A stretch of DNA of 64,000 nt from Silurus meridionalis (Eukaryota > Chordata > Actinopteri > Siluriformes > Siluridae). The stretch's first letter is position 1; each line of letters begins with the position of its first letter. The notes under the pieces are model-generated. The model saw only the letters and a program-made list of their open reading frames with translations. It did not search any database and was not told the origin of the DNA. Position numbers and translations under genes: made by a program. Positions 12,907 to 25,577 of this stretch are shown here, in pieces. The stretch lies in the NCBI RefSeq assembly GCF_014805685.1, contig NC_060887.1, positions 30,225,963 to 30,289,962 on the forward strand. The letters run 5' to 3'.

Positions 12907-13829
12907 GTATTGGCAAGAATGTCATCTGCGACCGCACAGCCACACCGCTAGACGCCTTCCGTATGATGTCAGCAGCACAGTACTACCCCAAGCTGCTGAG
13001 CATTATGGGTAATGTTCTGCGCTTTCTTCCGGCATTTGTGCGCATGAAGGAGCTGTTAGAGGAGGGTTATGTGGGAGAGGTGCTGGTCTGCGAGGCACAG
13101 GTCCACGGTGGAAGTCTTTTGGGCAAGAAGTACAACTGGAGCTGTGACGACTTGATGGGCGGTGGAGGACTTCATTCTGTGGGCAGCTACATCATCGACC
13201 TGCTCACGTTCCTGACCAGCCAGCGTGCCGTCAAGGTGCATGGCTTCCTAAAGACGTTCATTAAACAGACAGACCACATCAAGGGCATCAGACAGATCAC
13301 CAGTGATGACTTTTGCACTTTTCAGATGGTGTTGGAGGGTGGAGCGTGCTGCACAGTTACGCTCAACTTTAATGTGCCGGGGGAGTTCCGGCAGGAGGTC
13401 GTTGTGGTTGGTACAGCCGGACGACTCACAGTGAGTGGCACTGACTTGTACGGACAAAAGAACAGTGGTATGGGAGGTCGTGAGCTACTGCTCAAAGACA
13501 GCACACCTTTAGACAATGCCTCGCTGCCTGATAAGGCCTTTAGCGACATCCCCACGCCCTACCTCACTGGCACCATCTACATGGTCCAGGCTATACGACA
13601 GGCCTTCCAGGGCCAGGACGATCGGCGGACTTGGGACGGACGGCCGCTTACCATGGCCGCCACTTTCGAAGACTGTTTGTATGCTTTGTGTGTGGTGGAC
13701 ACAATCAAGAAATCCAACCAGTGTGGTGAATGGCAGAACATCGTAGTAATGACGGAAGAACCTGAGATCAGTCCAGCCTATCTGATAAGTGAGGCCATGC
13801 GACGCAGCAGGATGTCACTGTACTGCTAG
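12907..13829 (+). CDS. gfod1: gfod1 terminal exon: glucose-fructose oxidoreductase domain-containing protein 1 (C-terminal ~307 residues)
   Basis: Seen: an AG acceptor at 12905-12906 opens a reading frame whose first codon is split (G|GT, Gly). It runs 306 full codons to TAG at 13827-13829 and ends RRSRMSLYC. Translation starts [20 protein letters not shown] and includes [35 protein letters not shown] and [20 protein letters not shown]. From memory these match vertebrate GFOD1 closely; the paralogue GFOD2 differs at many of these places (for example its C-terminus lacks MSLYC). Human GFOD1 is about 390 residues, so this exon supplies roughly residues 85-390. Family: GFO/IDH/MocA oxidoreductase fold, with the NAD(P)-binding Rossmann half mostly in the missing exon and the alpha/beta C-terminal domain here. 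The usual EKP catalytic motif of the family is replaced by DRT (in CDRTAT), so ordinary dehydrogenase activity is doubtful. No frameshift or premature stop. A Met at 12963 is internal, not the start. Confidence 0.96.
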
Positions 13830-14281
13830 ACCCGCTTGACTGATGACTGAATAAATGTGATTGAAGTTGAAATGACTGGAATTGGGAGCTGGAATTGAAA
13901 AACGAACCCTGCTGAATTTTTATGTTTGATAAATTAAAGATGTGATCAGAAATGCAAACAGCAATATGCTCTTTCTCTTTTCTCTGACTGACACTGCTTG
14001 GAAGTTTAATCACACTGGATTCATGGAGGATAAGTGGAAATTTCACAGCAGATTCTTTTAACACTGGAGAATATCACACAAAAAAACATTTATCTGTGGC
14101 AAACATTGTTCTGACATTCTTGCATGGTGACGATTGTGCAAAAAAAACCCAATGGGCCGTCCTGTGTATATGTCCTGTGTGTATGTAGAGCATTACAAAA
14201 ATCAATAGTTTGACTGGTAGGCCTTTTAGAGAGGAACTCCCTGCTGGTCAATCATGCAATAAACCTGCCTAGATATGCTTG
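13830..14281 (+). other. gfod1: gfod1 proximal 3' UTR
   Basis: This follows the TAG stop directly. An AATAAA occurs at 13850-13855, only 20 nt after the stop, so probably too early to be the main signal. A second AATAAA at 14258-14263 has a GT-rich stretch (TGCTTGTGTGTCTG) about 12 nt downstream, a normal poly(A) arrangement. The short UTR would end near 14280. Confidence 0.6.
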
Positions 14282-14290
14282 TGTGTCTGA
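14258..14290 (+). terminator. poly(A) signal with downstream GT-rich element
   Basis: AATAAA at 14258-14263, then a GT-rich element at about 14276-14289. This is the best-formed cleavage and polyadenylation site close to the gfod1 stop. Confidence 0.5.
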
Positions 14291-16860
14291 AAAACAAAAA
14301 AAAAAGTAATGGCACGTTTTTTAGCTCTGTTTGCAGAACACAGTGTAATCCCAGCATGCTAGTGCAAGTCTACTGTTCCTTCACTGTTCTTTAACATGAA
14401 GCTAGTCATCTTGTTTCTGAGCTTGATGTACTCAGCGTGGGATGCAATGGCAATTTACTCTTGCATGCGTAGACGAGGCTGTAAATTACATCTCAAACAA
14501 TCAGCAGTGGCCTTAGTACAGCATGGGTAGGTGTTCCAGCATGCTGCCGCCCGCACTGTTCCAGTGTTGGAAATAATTACTATAATTAAGACCTAAGCAA
14601 ACAACTGGTAAATGTGCTAGACATTAAACATAATGCAAAATAGTAAACACCCCTTTTGTTTTAAGAATTCATTCATAGTTTGCATACACTAAGTGTCATT
14701 GAGCTGTTACGTGACAGTTACATGAACAATATATAATATATTCTGTTTACAGAGTCAGATTCATAATCTGACATTTAAATGCCAATTTTACACTTCATAC
14801 CTTCTCAGCTTGAGTTCTGTGGTAGATTTATGTGTTCTGATTGTGTGTCATGAGATTTTCATGTCTAGCGAAATTCTTGCACATTATTGAGGGCTAGACA
14901 TAGTCAATTACATAGTCGGCGTCAATTATAAGCATAACAATATGTATACCAAAATATATTAAACTCAATGCAAAAAATTCCTACGCAATGCTTAGTGCTG
15001 TCTGGGCCAAGACATGATCGCAGATTAGCTGTTTTTAGTGCATAATATTTTAATGAAAGTTTAATTATCTGCTGTAATTAGTCATTAGTTCATTATTGTC
15101 TTATTACTAACATTGACCTAAAAGCCAGAAGATTTTTATTTTCATTTATTTAGGCATTGTTAATGTATTACAAATGTGTAATATCTACCACTGCTTGTTG
15201 TTTTTCTTTTCCTGTTTCTGTTCCAAGTTGGTAAGGTACCACTTCGGGTATTGCATGAGTGGCACAAAGGGTCAGATGATGATGATGATGATGATGGTTA
15301 TAACTGGTGGCGAAAAGTTGCAAAGGCTAACATATAATGCAAAGACTCTCCACAGGATAGGTAGCAAAAAAATAAGTCTGATCACTGTCTTGTTTGTACA
15401 GCGTAACGTCACGCTACTCGTGCTGCAATGAAATGAAAGTTCTTGGCCGAAAACTGGAAAATTACTAGATTTTTTTTTATTTGGCTTTTTTCAGACTATA
15501 AACTAATTTATATTAATTTATTTTTCTTATAATTTATACTTAAATCTAAGTCTTATTTGAAGACCTACATGTTATTGAACTGTAAATACATTGCTGTTTT
15601 ATAGCATCTTACATAAAAATTGTTAGTAGTGCTTGAAAACTGTGATGCACACATGCAGTGCTAAATCAAGCAGGTAACGAATCAGCTCCAAGTGCAGCAT
15701 TGCCAGATTCCAGTTCAATTGAAATCCTGATAAAAATGTATTGATGAACATTTACAACTACAAACCTACAGAGATATTATTGAGGCTCCAAGTGGTTACA
15801 TTTAGGGGGATTAAATTTAAAAGGGGATCTTTCTCAATCTGGCAACACTGTACAATTTCTGGTGCTGTGTTTTTAATGAATAAGCTTATTGTTGTGTTGT
15901 GTTATGGTTTAATATGCTGGATTCAATCTTTAAAATATAAAAGCAACATAACTTTTCTGTTAACCTTTTTTGCAGCATTTGAACTCTTTTGAGACCTGGA
16001 TGTTGTGCTGGAACATTTTCGGACTCTAAAACAACTGTAATAATTATTACGACCGCTTATTCAACTGTTAAAAAGGTGTCTTGGCAAATGGATTGTAAGA
16101 GAATCTTATTTTGAGAAAGTTATTTTGACATTTCGTCAGGTTCGATTTTTTTTTCTTTTTAAGCTGCCTGTGAAAAACATCTGTTGTACATAATTACATG
16201 CATTTTTATACATGCTACGTGTAATATAGACATTTATTTTTGTGTTTTGGATGTTTCACATTGAAGTAGGTATCGTGTTTTGTTTGAGAGGTGCATCGAT
16301 GCCTTTGATTTATACCGCTTCTCCAGGAGAGGTGCAGCACTTCCACTGTGATACTACTGTTACTGTCACCAATATCTGACTCTGTAGTTGTCTTTTTCTT
16401 TTTTGTTTAAATTGTGTCATTTATTTTCATGGCTTTAAGTTCACATAGTATAATATATTATGTTTATATAAGACTTCATTGCCATGAAAATCATCTCTGG
16501 GTGTGCATATTTCTTCCTAAAATGCTTTTTTTTTCTTTTTTTGCTTACTCGATTCCTCCTATACGTGATATTTGTGCTCGCGTGCATGCTATTCTTATAA
16601 TCCTAAACAAATACGCATACCGTTTCCTGTCGACAGTCTTCAGTGACCTTTGACCTCGTTCTCGAAATCCTTTTATGTCGCTTCACTTACGTTTGCACAA
16701 AATGCACAAGTATAACAACCCCTTGAATTCGAATGTCGATCATGACAGGTTTTACATGTTTCATCGTCTGTTTTTTTTTTTTTTTGAAGAATGATCTTAA
16801 ACTGTTTTCATGTTATTGAATCCTGAGATGTCTTTATGGCTAAATTAAACATGTCCTGCA
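14291..16860 (+). other. possible extended gfod1 3' UTR, otherwise unassigned
   Basis: About 2.5 kb free of recognisable transposons, rich in T and TTT/ATT-type motifs like long neuronal 3' UTRs. An ATTAAA at 16844-16849 is followed by a TGTCCTGCAGCCTG stretch. A (GAT)n run lies at 15274-15296. Absence of repeats next to repeat-rich DNA is compatible with constraint, but transcription is an inference only. Confidence 0.3.
15274..15296. repeat. (GAT)n microsatellite
   Basis: Seven or so ATG/GAT trinucleotides. Confidence 0.9.
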
Positions 16861-17639
16861 GCCTGCATTTGCTATGCTTTCTTTTTTAATTACACACCCG
16901 CACAGGTCACAGCTCCTGTTCACTTCTCAAATTAAGCCGATGACTACAAATCATGTTTTTTCAAGGAAGAAATGCTAGAATAAAAGCCTAGGATTAGATC
17001 TTGAGCGCTAATCCAGCTATCAGCATCGTGCTAATATGAGCGCTCATTGAAATCACTTTTTTTTTGATGATTGGTGGGTGTTGTTTATGAAGTTGGATCT
17101 CTATTAATAACAATATGTTCCAAATAAATCAGAGATGCTGATTCCAGGCTAAATCGACTTTGTAGATGATATCAGACAAACATCAAAAAGCTTTATCTTA
17201 TCTGAATTCACCGAAGGCAGATTTTATTACTGAGGTATCCAGAGATGATTTCTGCAGTGGTATGTTAAACAGGCTGTATTTGTATTACAAAAAATGATGT
17301 CTTTGGAAATAGGATAAATCAAAAGATGGTCTACTATGGGTTAAAAAAAAAAGATATGTACTAGAGTTCAAAGTCTGTCCTTATACAGCTTTTTGTTGTA
17401 ATTCAGTTATGCAAATAGCATAAAATTGCAGATGTTCTGGAATTAGTGTGTTGTTATTGTGTCACGATGACTTTTACACCGCCCCCCTAAAAAAAAAAAA
17501 AAAAAAAAAAACATACCTGTGGTTATAAATCTGTTACGTGTCCAGTTTAATGCTCTTTCTAAACTCTTTTACTTTCTGTAAAAAAATTATTTTAAAGAAA
17601 AACACTTGCGGTTGTTGGATATCTGGATATGTTTGAAGT

Positions 17640-17950
17640 GTTGTTTATGTCTTCTAGCTCTTGTGTAAGTTTTTTCCTTCTCTTAATGGAGCATTAGCAA
17701 GCATGTCGAGTAATAAGGCGGGGGTTGGGGCACGCTGAAAAGGCCGAGACTCAACGGTCTGGCTTTGGCCACACTTCAACAGGACACACTCGGCTTTTAA
17801 AATTGATTCCGCCGAAACAAAGCTTTGACGGAAAGGGTGAGTCAGAGGGAAAAAGTGAATCCTTTTACCCGTCCTTGGGAAGCGATTAATGCATATCCCC
17901 CTCGACTCTTCCCACTTTGAATGATAAGCGACCGCATGATCCTGTGTAGG
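17640..17950. promoter_or_regulatory. candidate conserved non-coding element / enhancer
   Basis: Repeat-free, locally GC-richer block in AT-rich surroundings, with no ORF. It contains a TGAGTCAG AP-1-like site near 17839 and ATTAATGCATAT, an octamer/homeobox-like site, near 17885. Its character differs from the surrounding sequence, but conservation cannot be tested from one sequence. Confidence 0.3.
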
Positions 17951-18155
17951 ATGAGTTAGTGCTCATGTATTTGTGGGTTTTTTGTTTTGTTGTTCCTTCA
18001 GGTTAGAGGTATTTAGAGAGTAGAGATGATATGAGGTGGACATTTACACACCTTTAATTGTCATTTTGACGGTGAGGGTGTTGGTCTGTTCCCAGCCTGC
18101 TTCAGTATGAAAAGACTCCGAATTCAAAGAAGAGCTTCTTCGGCTGCCTCAGACA

Positions 18156-18168
18156 GTAACCTAGCAAC
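18156..18168. promoter_or_regulatory. consensus RFX X-box
   Basis: GTAACCTAGCAAC matches the RFX half-sites GTNRCC and RGYAAC at every position with a 1-nt spacer. It lies 4.3 kb beyond the gfod1 stop in a repeat-free stretch (18060-18240). Confidence 0.4.
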
Positions 18169-19289
18169 TAAACACTGCTCGGTGAAACTAGCCTTATCTT
18201 AAATATTTTCTGCCCCCCTTTTCTCGGTGAAAGATGGAATAAAGCAGACAGACATTCAGTTATCTTTTACGCATTTTTTTAAATCATTGTGACCTGTTTG
18301 TTTTAGCAGGTGTTTAAAAATTAGCACAAACTAATGATGTATAAGCCTATATGCTATATGCCACTACTTTGCAACACTTCTGGTTGACACATTTGTAAAA
18401 TGCAAAAAATAAAAAATGAAGGTAAGAGCACATTTTACATACTTAAAATGAAAGGTTTGAATCTGGAACATTAAGGTTTTTTGGGGGGTCTATTAGGGGT
18501 GTCACTTAAAATAATATCTAATGCCATGTCTGAAGTCCAAAGACCAAAGAGGTTGACTTCTTAAAGTTCACCATCTCTTTGACTTATCAGTTGTTAGAAG
18601 TGGGTCTACCTAAACAACTGAAAAGCAAGCAGGCTTGTAGGTAATATCTTGGACCTAAGCTGTCAATAGAAAGTAACAGGAAAATATAGCCATATTGAAT
18701 TATGAGAGTCATATTGTAATAAATCCTAAAAGATTACGTGTTTTTGTTTTTGTTGTTTTTTCTCGGTTAATTGTTTGAGAGCTTGGTATGACTCTTGACT
18801 CTTGGCTTAAAAGTAAAAAAAAAAAAAAGAAAAGAAAGGTAAATCGTCATAGTACTTTGATCGTAACCATTAATATACACATATACTTAACTAATAATGT
18901 ATTCATCAGTGATTTCAAGGCCACAGCACAGAGACATTTCCAGTCAAGAAAGTCTTCACTGTGCCAAAACTGAAGCAGGAATGTTCCAGTTTTTCCCCCA
19001 TTTAAAAAAAAAACTAAAAACTTTAAAGCAGAGGTTAATGGTAGTGCAACTTGTAAATAAAACCAGTATAATTATATTATATATAAAATCAGTGTGTTGC
19101 CTCTCAGTGTGGGGTTTTAAGGTACAGAGCTTTGGTATGAAACACAGAATGTTTATATTATAATCAGATAAAACAGATTTTGTTTGGCTAATTATTTTAC
19201 ATAAGACCACCATTCTCCTCACCACAAGGGGTCAGTGTTGGGGAGCATGATCATAAAAAAATCACAAGAAAAATGTGAAAGCTTTTATT

Positions 19290-19768
19290 CGGTCACCTGA
19301 CCTTTCCTGCTATATGTGGTTCTTTTACAAACTGCACTCAATTGTACAGGACCTCTTTAAATGCGCTCTAATACAATTTTGCATTCACTTGAACTTAAAA
19401 ACCCAAACCTGTTCCAGCATGGCAATGCCCCTGTGCACAAAGTGAGCTCCTTGAAGATTTGATGTACATGCTTTCTAAAGGAAGATCTTAAGTGGCCTGC
19501 TATAGAGCTCTGGTCTCATCCTTACTGAACACCTTTGGGATGAATGTAAACACTGACTGCACTCCAGGGCTCCTCACCTACATCAGTACCTGCCTTTATT
19601 AACACCCTTGTGGCTGATGAACACAAATATCCATAAGCACACACCAAAATCTAGTGGAACATCTTCCCAGAAGAGTGAAGGGAATTATAAGAGCAAATTG
19701 GAACTAAATGTGTAATGCAAATATCACCAAACTTTTGACTAAGTGACCCAATACTTTTGCAAAGATAA
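19290..19768 (+). mobile_element. Tc1-like transposon remnant (longest copy here)
   Basis: Contains CCCAAACCTGTTCCAGCATG, GGCCTGCTATAGAGCTCTGG, CTGAACACCTTTGGGATGAA and an end near GACCCAATACTTTTGCAAAG. These correspond to the decayed C-terminal transposase region of a common fish Tc1-like family. Stops and frameshifts throughout. Confidence 0.6.
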
Positions 19769-20722
19769 GATAATATATACATTTATTCATCCCACAGTGA
19801 ACTGTTACAGCCGCAAAGAAAATGTGCAAATATATAAAAGAATAGAGACATAATACAGTATATAGAATATACAAAACACAATGTATAAATACAAAAAAAA
19901 AAAAAAAAGTAGTCTACAGTATGTTAATTGGCAGGTCTGCAGTCCTTTTGTGGTAATTCTAACAGACATCTGAAAATAATCTGTGGTACAATTTGTTTCT
20001 TAGTCCAACAACAGATTTACCATTTATAAACTAGACTTTTCATTGAAATGCATAATGTCAGTTCTATAAAATGCATGACGTCTGTTGTCAATGCGTAGGC
20101 CACATTTTTTAAAGTGGTGAAAATCACAACCAATCATGATCAACCCTGTTACATTCTTGATTGTGTTCTTATGGTTATCCGAGTTCTGTCAAAAAATTGT
20201 AACAAAGTTAAATATTGGGGCTATAATTTGTATAATTGGATTATAATCATAAATAAATCTAGACTAGAGATCCGTGGAGTATATTTTATAGATACTAAGA
20301 CCAAAGTTTTGAGAAACCAAAACTTAGTAAAAGCTCAGACTTGCCGTCCACTTTCCCTAAAAATACAGCCGACTAACACTTATTTGACTACTCAAATGTG
20401 TGACGCAACTCTGCCCTACAATCATGTGCTTCTCACGTACAGTTCCTGGTCACCACAGATGTCTACACGAGCCCTGTGCTTTTGAGAAAGCATTAATGTT
20501 GTCATTAATGACGCCTTTGTTACCCCCAACCTCAGAGATTTGCGATGGCTGGATATCTCGTTTTTTGTGGCTTCAAACAATTTTTCTACTACATGCATAT
20601 CATGGATGCATGGATACTTTTATATATTTTGGAGTGGCAGATATAATTCCTGAACTACAGAATGTAAATAGTTTAGTAGCATTAAAGACTCAAATATATA
20701 TATGCTGATGTATGGCTGCCAT

Positions 20723-20724
<2 letters not shown>

Positions 20725-20788
<64 letters not shown>
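20725..20788. repeat. (TG)n microsatellite
   Basis: Uninterrupted TG run of about 64 bp. Confidence 0.97.
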
Positions 20789-20790
<2 letters not shown>

Positions 20791-21597
20791 CAACAGTTTA
20801 TGCTTTCATGAGCATTTATAAGTCTCCATGTATCAGATTGTTGTTTTGCGAATGGTACTTGTCCAGACCTGACCATCCAGATCTCTGACATGTTTTGTAT
20901 TGTTTTATCTGATGCTAAAGTTTCTATGGAATTAAAATTATGTAAACAAATCTGTCTTCTTTATTCACCTTCTTCCTATCTGAGTTTATGTACCAATTCA
21001 AATTTGAATGTGTAATGCTTAAGATTCACTATTTCTTATATTCAGGGTGGAAACGAAATCCAATTTTCATCTTTCTTTTCTAACACTAAAGGTTGGATAA
21101 AGTAACTCCGGACTCTCACTCTTTCAGCGTCAAGGAAATGTACACTTTAGTACTTTTTTTAGAGAGTGTAGGATCTATACTGATAAGATATTATTTGGCT
21201 AGTGACTTATTACTTTTGTCATAAAGGTTTTAGTCACAATTTTATTTTGACTATTATTTATGCAGCTTATTATTAGAATCCATTGATGAATGCTGCCATC
21301 TGCTGGTAGGAGTATTGTATACACTCCCCAGCTAATATAAAACTCAAATCCCTTGCTAATGTTTGCAATGAACCAATCATACAATCATAAAATTAATGAA
21401 ACTACAGGTCAAGAGCATGAGTTAATGTTCGCATTAAACAGAATAATGGAATGTGTGGAATGGTTGTTGGTGCTAAAGTGGTTTTTGACCCTTTTAGTCT
21501 CCAGTGATTTTTTTTACAGTCTTTTTTTATTAAAAACAACAACAAAAGAAATCCCGTGAAACCTTAAAACTGGAAGTTTTTATCTTCACTTGTATGT

Positions 21598-21777
21598 ATT
21601 AAACCTTGAGGGCTACTAATGCAGATGGAGCTAAAAAGCGCAGACAAACATCAGCCAAGTAAAGGCCTTTGAGGTTTAAATAAGCAAAGGCTCACTCTAA
21701 CCTCAAAGGCCTTTACTTGGCTGATGTTTGTCTGCGCTTTTTAACTCCATCTGCATTAGTAGCCCTCAAGGTTTAAT
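21598..21777. repeat. near-perfect long inverted repeat (hairpin)
   Basis: Left arm 21598-21676 and right arm 21699-21777 are reverse complements over about 79 bp with one clear mismatch (GGAGCTAAAA against GGAGTTAAAA). The loop is 22 nt (21677-21698). Both outer ends contain TTAA (ATTAAACC and GGTTTAAT). No ORF. It could be a foldback MITE or a recent inverted duplication; a transcript would fold into a long double strand. Confidence 0.9.
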
Positions 21778-24700
21778 GTATTGTATTCTGAGAGATGTTT
21801 TAGATGTGGAGATGATCTCCACAGTTCTAAATAGTGGTTAAGTTACTTTAGTCTTCTGGTCAGAAACCTTGAGTTTTTTGTTTTTGAGTAATCTCTAAAA
21901 CAGTTGTAAACAAACAAACAAGCAGACAAATACATAAATACATAAATAAGAATATTTAAACCAGCCCATTTGCAATGAACAACTATGCCACAGTTAAACT
22001 CACAGAGGTCATGCTCTTCCCCAATTATATAAAGCTCTTGACCTGTGTTTGCTAGGTTGTATGCAATGCCCTGCTGGCTAACTGTATGATTCCATGTTTC
22101 ACTGGTGCATGTGCTCTTAGTAATCAACTGCATATTCCCAATTATAGCAATATGAATGCCTTTCACTGGACTTTATTACACTCCTCAAGGATAAGCAATA
22201 AAATGATTTCAGCCATTTGAAATGATTGTGTAGTAAACAGTACGTTCCCTTGTCACAAAAAGTCACACCATTATATTTTGTACTTTGAAATGAACAATAT
22301 ATAAATGTAATAAAAATATGTTTATAGTGTGTCTATAAAAAAAGGTTTAAGGTACATAATTGGACCATGATTACCTTTGATAGTAGAGGTTTACAGGTAC
22401 TCTTTTTAATCCTATGCAGCCTCACTTGTAAAGATTCATGTTAAAGAAACAAAAGGTGTAGGTTTAAGGCACAATAATATTAGCTTTACCTTTAGATTAA
22501 TAATGGTATAAACTTATATACTCATTTGGGGATTCTCATTTATGACTGCAATTAAGTTTAAATAATCACTGCTTGGCTTTATAGTATACAGTTACAGAAA
22601 ATAATTATTTTATAATCCCACTATCCATGCCACTAGATGTCCATATTTCTATCTAGAATTTGTTTAAAGTTTAGATGTGACCATGTCCATTGGAATTCAA
22701 TAGAAGTTTTGCATGGCACAGTGTGTTAATTGCCACATGTCTATAATTCAATCAGACAGATTTAAAGGTCTGTGCTATTTTGCAGTAAGGAACTCATTTG
22801 TTGAGCAGAATACTGTCAAATTTCTTATTTTTATCACCCAGTGCACTTACATTCTTTTCCAACATCTATTTCCAAAATCTATTCAACACTAAGCATTTGA
22901 TAGAAGATTATATTGAGATATATGAGTCTGGGATCACACATTTTTTTGACAGACAAAAAACAAATATTCCATGCACACAACACAGCATGATCCTAAAGAA
23001 CAAACTCTTCCCAGGTCTGAGAAAATAGAAGCGAACAGGATTTTACCAGAAGTCAGTGGTTGACTTTGGCTCTTTGGCTTTGCTCCTCTGGGAAAACAGC
23101 AGCATGGAGCGATGTGTTTCATTTAGGGAGGTCATTAAGGGACCGAAAAGAGTTCTGTATTTGTTTTTTGTCTTTGTTTCTATCCAAATTATAAGGAGAG
23201 AAACCTTTTCCTCTAAACCACAGTAAAGGTCTGTCTTTCATTAGAAATCTCAAGTGTTTCTGCACAGATGTTTGACAAATTGTGATTGGCTCAGATTTTT
23301 ATTTTCAAAGATTTATAATCAGGATTTTTTAAACTTTGTTCTTAATTTGTTTTGAAATAAAGAAGCAAGGACAAGCTAAAATATAGCATGTGTAATCATA
23401 TGTATGCTTATTTATTTATGTTTTAAATGATTGATTAAATGATTAATATTAATGATTAAAGCATTATTAAATGTATTTTTCACTATGACTAATATGCTCG
23501 CAAACACAGCTACTACAGTGCCATTATCATTACAGAAAATAATTTTATATGAAAAGCTATTTTTAACTTTGTATGTGTCGTTTGGAAGTTTGTCGGCTCT
23601 TTAACTCGACTCTTTCTGAGGAACATTAAGGGCCATAATAATCTGGCACTTTTTTTATGTTAAACTGTAGGCAATGTTACTGTTTTAGTGTAATTTAATC
23701 CAAAAGCTTTTACGGATGCCTCTTTTTTTTAATCTTAGTTATTTGTCAGCATGTATGTTGGGTGAGTCATTTGTTTGATTCTTTATTTATAGGAGTCAAA
23801 CTCCTGCATGACATGATACATGTGCACTGCTGTTTGAGAAGTCCTGTATTCAGTCGAGTATATTAGAGTCGAGTATATTAGAAGGTACATGTTGTGCAAA
23901 GAAAAATAATAATTGGTAAAAAAGACCGCAGATTCTATTCAGTCGAGATATATTTATATCGATGAGTTGTTTTTGCCATGAAAGAGTCGACTCTAAAAAT
24001 GCAAAAAAGAACCGAAAATTTAAAGAAAACTTTTTGGGTTTTCTTTTTAAATGATGATAAATATTTTTTAACTTGTTGCAAATCTGGTGAAATATGTTAA
24101 CCATGTGGTAAATAAGACGGTAGTTTCTGAGCTGTGAAAATATAAAAACATTTTTCCACGGTGTTACACATTTGCACGACTCATACTAGTCATGGCCGAC
24201 AGAGGGCGCAAGGTTAAAGGTTAAAGCAGGGACCCCCGACCATCAGGCCACACAGAAAGAATCAAAACGTTTACTTTTTTATTTCCATTTTATTGACTTT
24301 CGAGGTCTGTAACCTGCTTTATATCGAAAAATGTCCACCTATGCCAATGTCCTGCTTTTGTTTCATTTGCAGTTTTTTCTATGCATTCACAAATTACGAC
24401 TGGAAGCTTAATCCCAAGCAAATATCACCAGAAACCAAACATTTCTAAAATGTTTCTTGGAAAAGAACAAATGATGAGACAGTAGAAGACTGTAGAAGAG
24501 AATATGTGATTCTCATGATCCACACCCGCTCTGGATAATATAGGGCTCAGGGTTCCCCATATGAAACTGGCCCATGGTACAAGGAAGGTTGCGGAACCAA
24601 GAGTTACTGGAAGGTTTAATCCCTGCTTATCAAAAATTTTATTCGCAGAGCTAATATGCACATATCTCAAACAAATGATTAAACAAGTGTAATCAAATTC

Positions 24701-25190
24701 TGTTTAGTTAGCGAGAAAACACAAACATGCAGATAAGAGCTAACACACCTACTATAAAGTTATAGAGATGTCATAATGTGCAGCCAGTTACCTTTCATGA
24801 GACTTTAGTGCTGCATTGAAGTATCAAAATGTGCTGAAATCATGTTTAATTAATTTAACAGTTTATGTACACAACTATTTATTTAGTTTTAATTTCCATT
24901 ATTCTGACCTTTACATCGTCACAGGCCTGGAACAGTCTAATTGAATTTGATTTACTGAATGGAGTGTGTAAAAAAATGTGGTCTCCTGAGAGCTGTTATT
25001 GAAGGGAACTGTTTAGATAAAGCAGTAAACAGATACTTAGTTTATAACAATCCCAGAAGATATTACAAATGTCCCTAATGACTGATTGACTGACTCACTA
25101 AGACTGGGGTATTTTACAAAAATGTGTAAATGTAGTTATATCATTCTTACAGATGTGTAGATAATCAGCTAACATGGCTGAACGGTGACA
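21778..25190. other. intergenic, nothing recognised
   Basis: AT-rich sequence with only short frames. A 16-bp tandem duplication (AGTCGAGTATATTAG type) lies at 23854-23885. Confidence 0.6.
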
Positions 25191-25194
25191 ACAT

Positions 25195-25390
25195 TTATGT
25201 TTACGACATTTGGCAGATGTCCATGTCCAGGGAGACTTATAATCGTCTCATTTATCCAACTTAGCAGTTGATGGATAAGGGCCTTGACCATGCGGCCAGA
25301 AGTGGCAGCTTAGTGGCGCTGGGATTTAAAATCATGATCTTCTGATCAGAAGTTCAACATCTTAGTCAGCTACTGAACTACCTCTTCTTC
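25195..25390. mobile_element. degenerate common teleost dispersed repeat
   Basis: GACATTTGGCAGATGTCCA and GGGCCTTGACCATGCGG resemble the copies at 55460-55660 and 63533-64000. The repeat class is uncertain. Confidence 0.45.
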
Positions 25391-25577
25391 TAACAGTGAT
25401 GTTGAAATATGTTTTTCTGTCACCGTGGGGCTTCTAGTTACCAATTCGACTAGTATTACAGACTCTGAACCAAGGAACAAACAATAAAGGCAAATAATTC
25501 TGTTTAAATGAATTAGCTGCCTTCACAAACAATTTTCTACAAAACAGATTTTAAGCTATATTTACACTCACAGCAAA

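Larger units (their letters stand above)
16861..21595. other. intergenic, mostly unassigned
   Basis: No coding exon recognised. It holds the two candidate regulatory sites, a poly(A) tract at 17489-17511, a Tc1-like remnant and a TG microsatellite (listed separately). The 123-codon reading frame at 20114-20485 has no recognisable domain. Confidence 0.6.

Noticed and set aside
13056..13746. Antisense and alternate-frame ORFs within the gfod1 exon
   Set aside because: Shadows of the strongly coding gfod1 frame; no independent start context or domain.
12963..13829. Short gfod1 isoform starting at the internal Met
   Set aside because: The frame continues upstream through family-conserved residues to a good splice acceptor, so this Met is internal.
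20114..20485. 123-codon ORF
   Set aside because: No recognisable motif, no splice or promoter support, AT-rich random-like composition.
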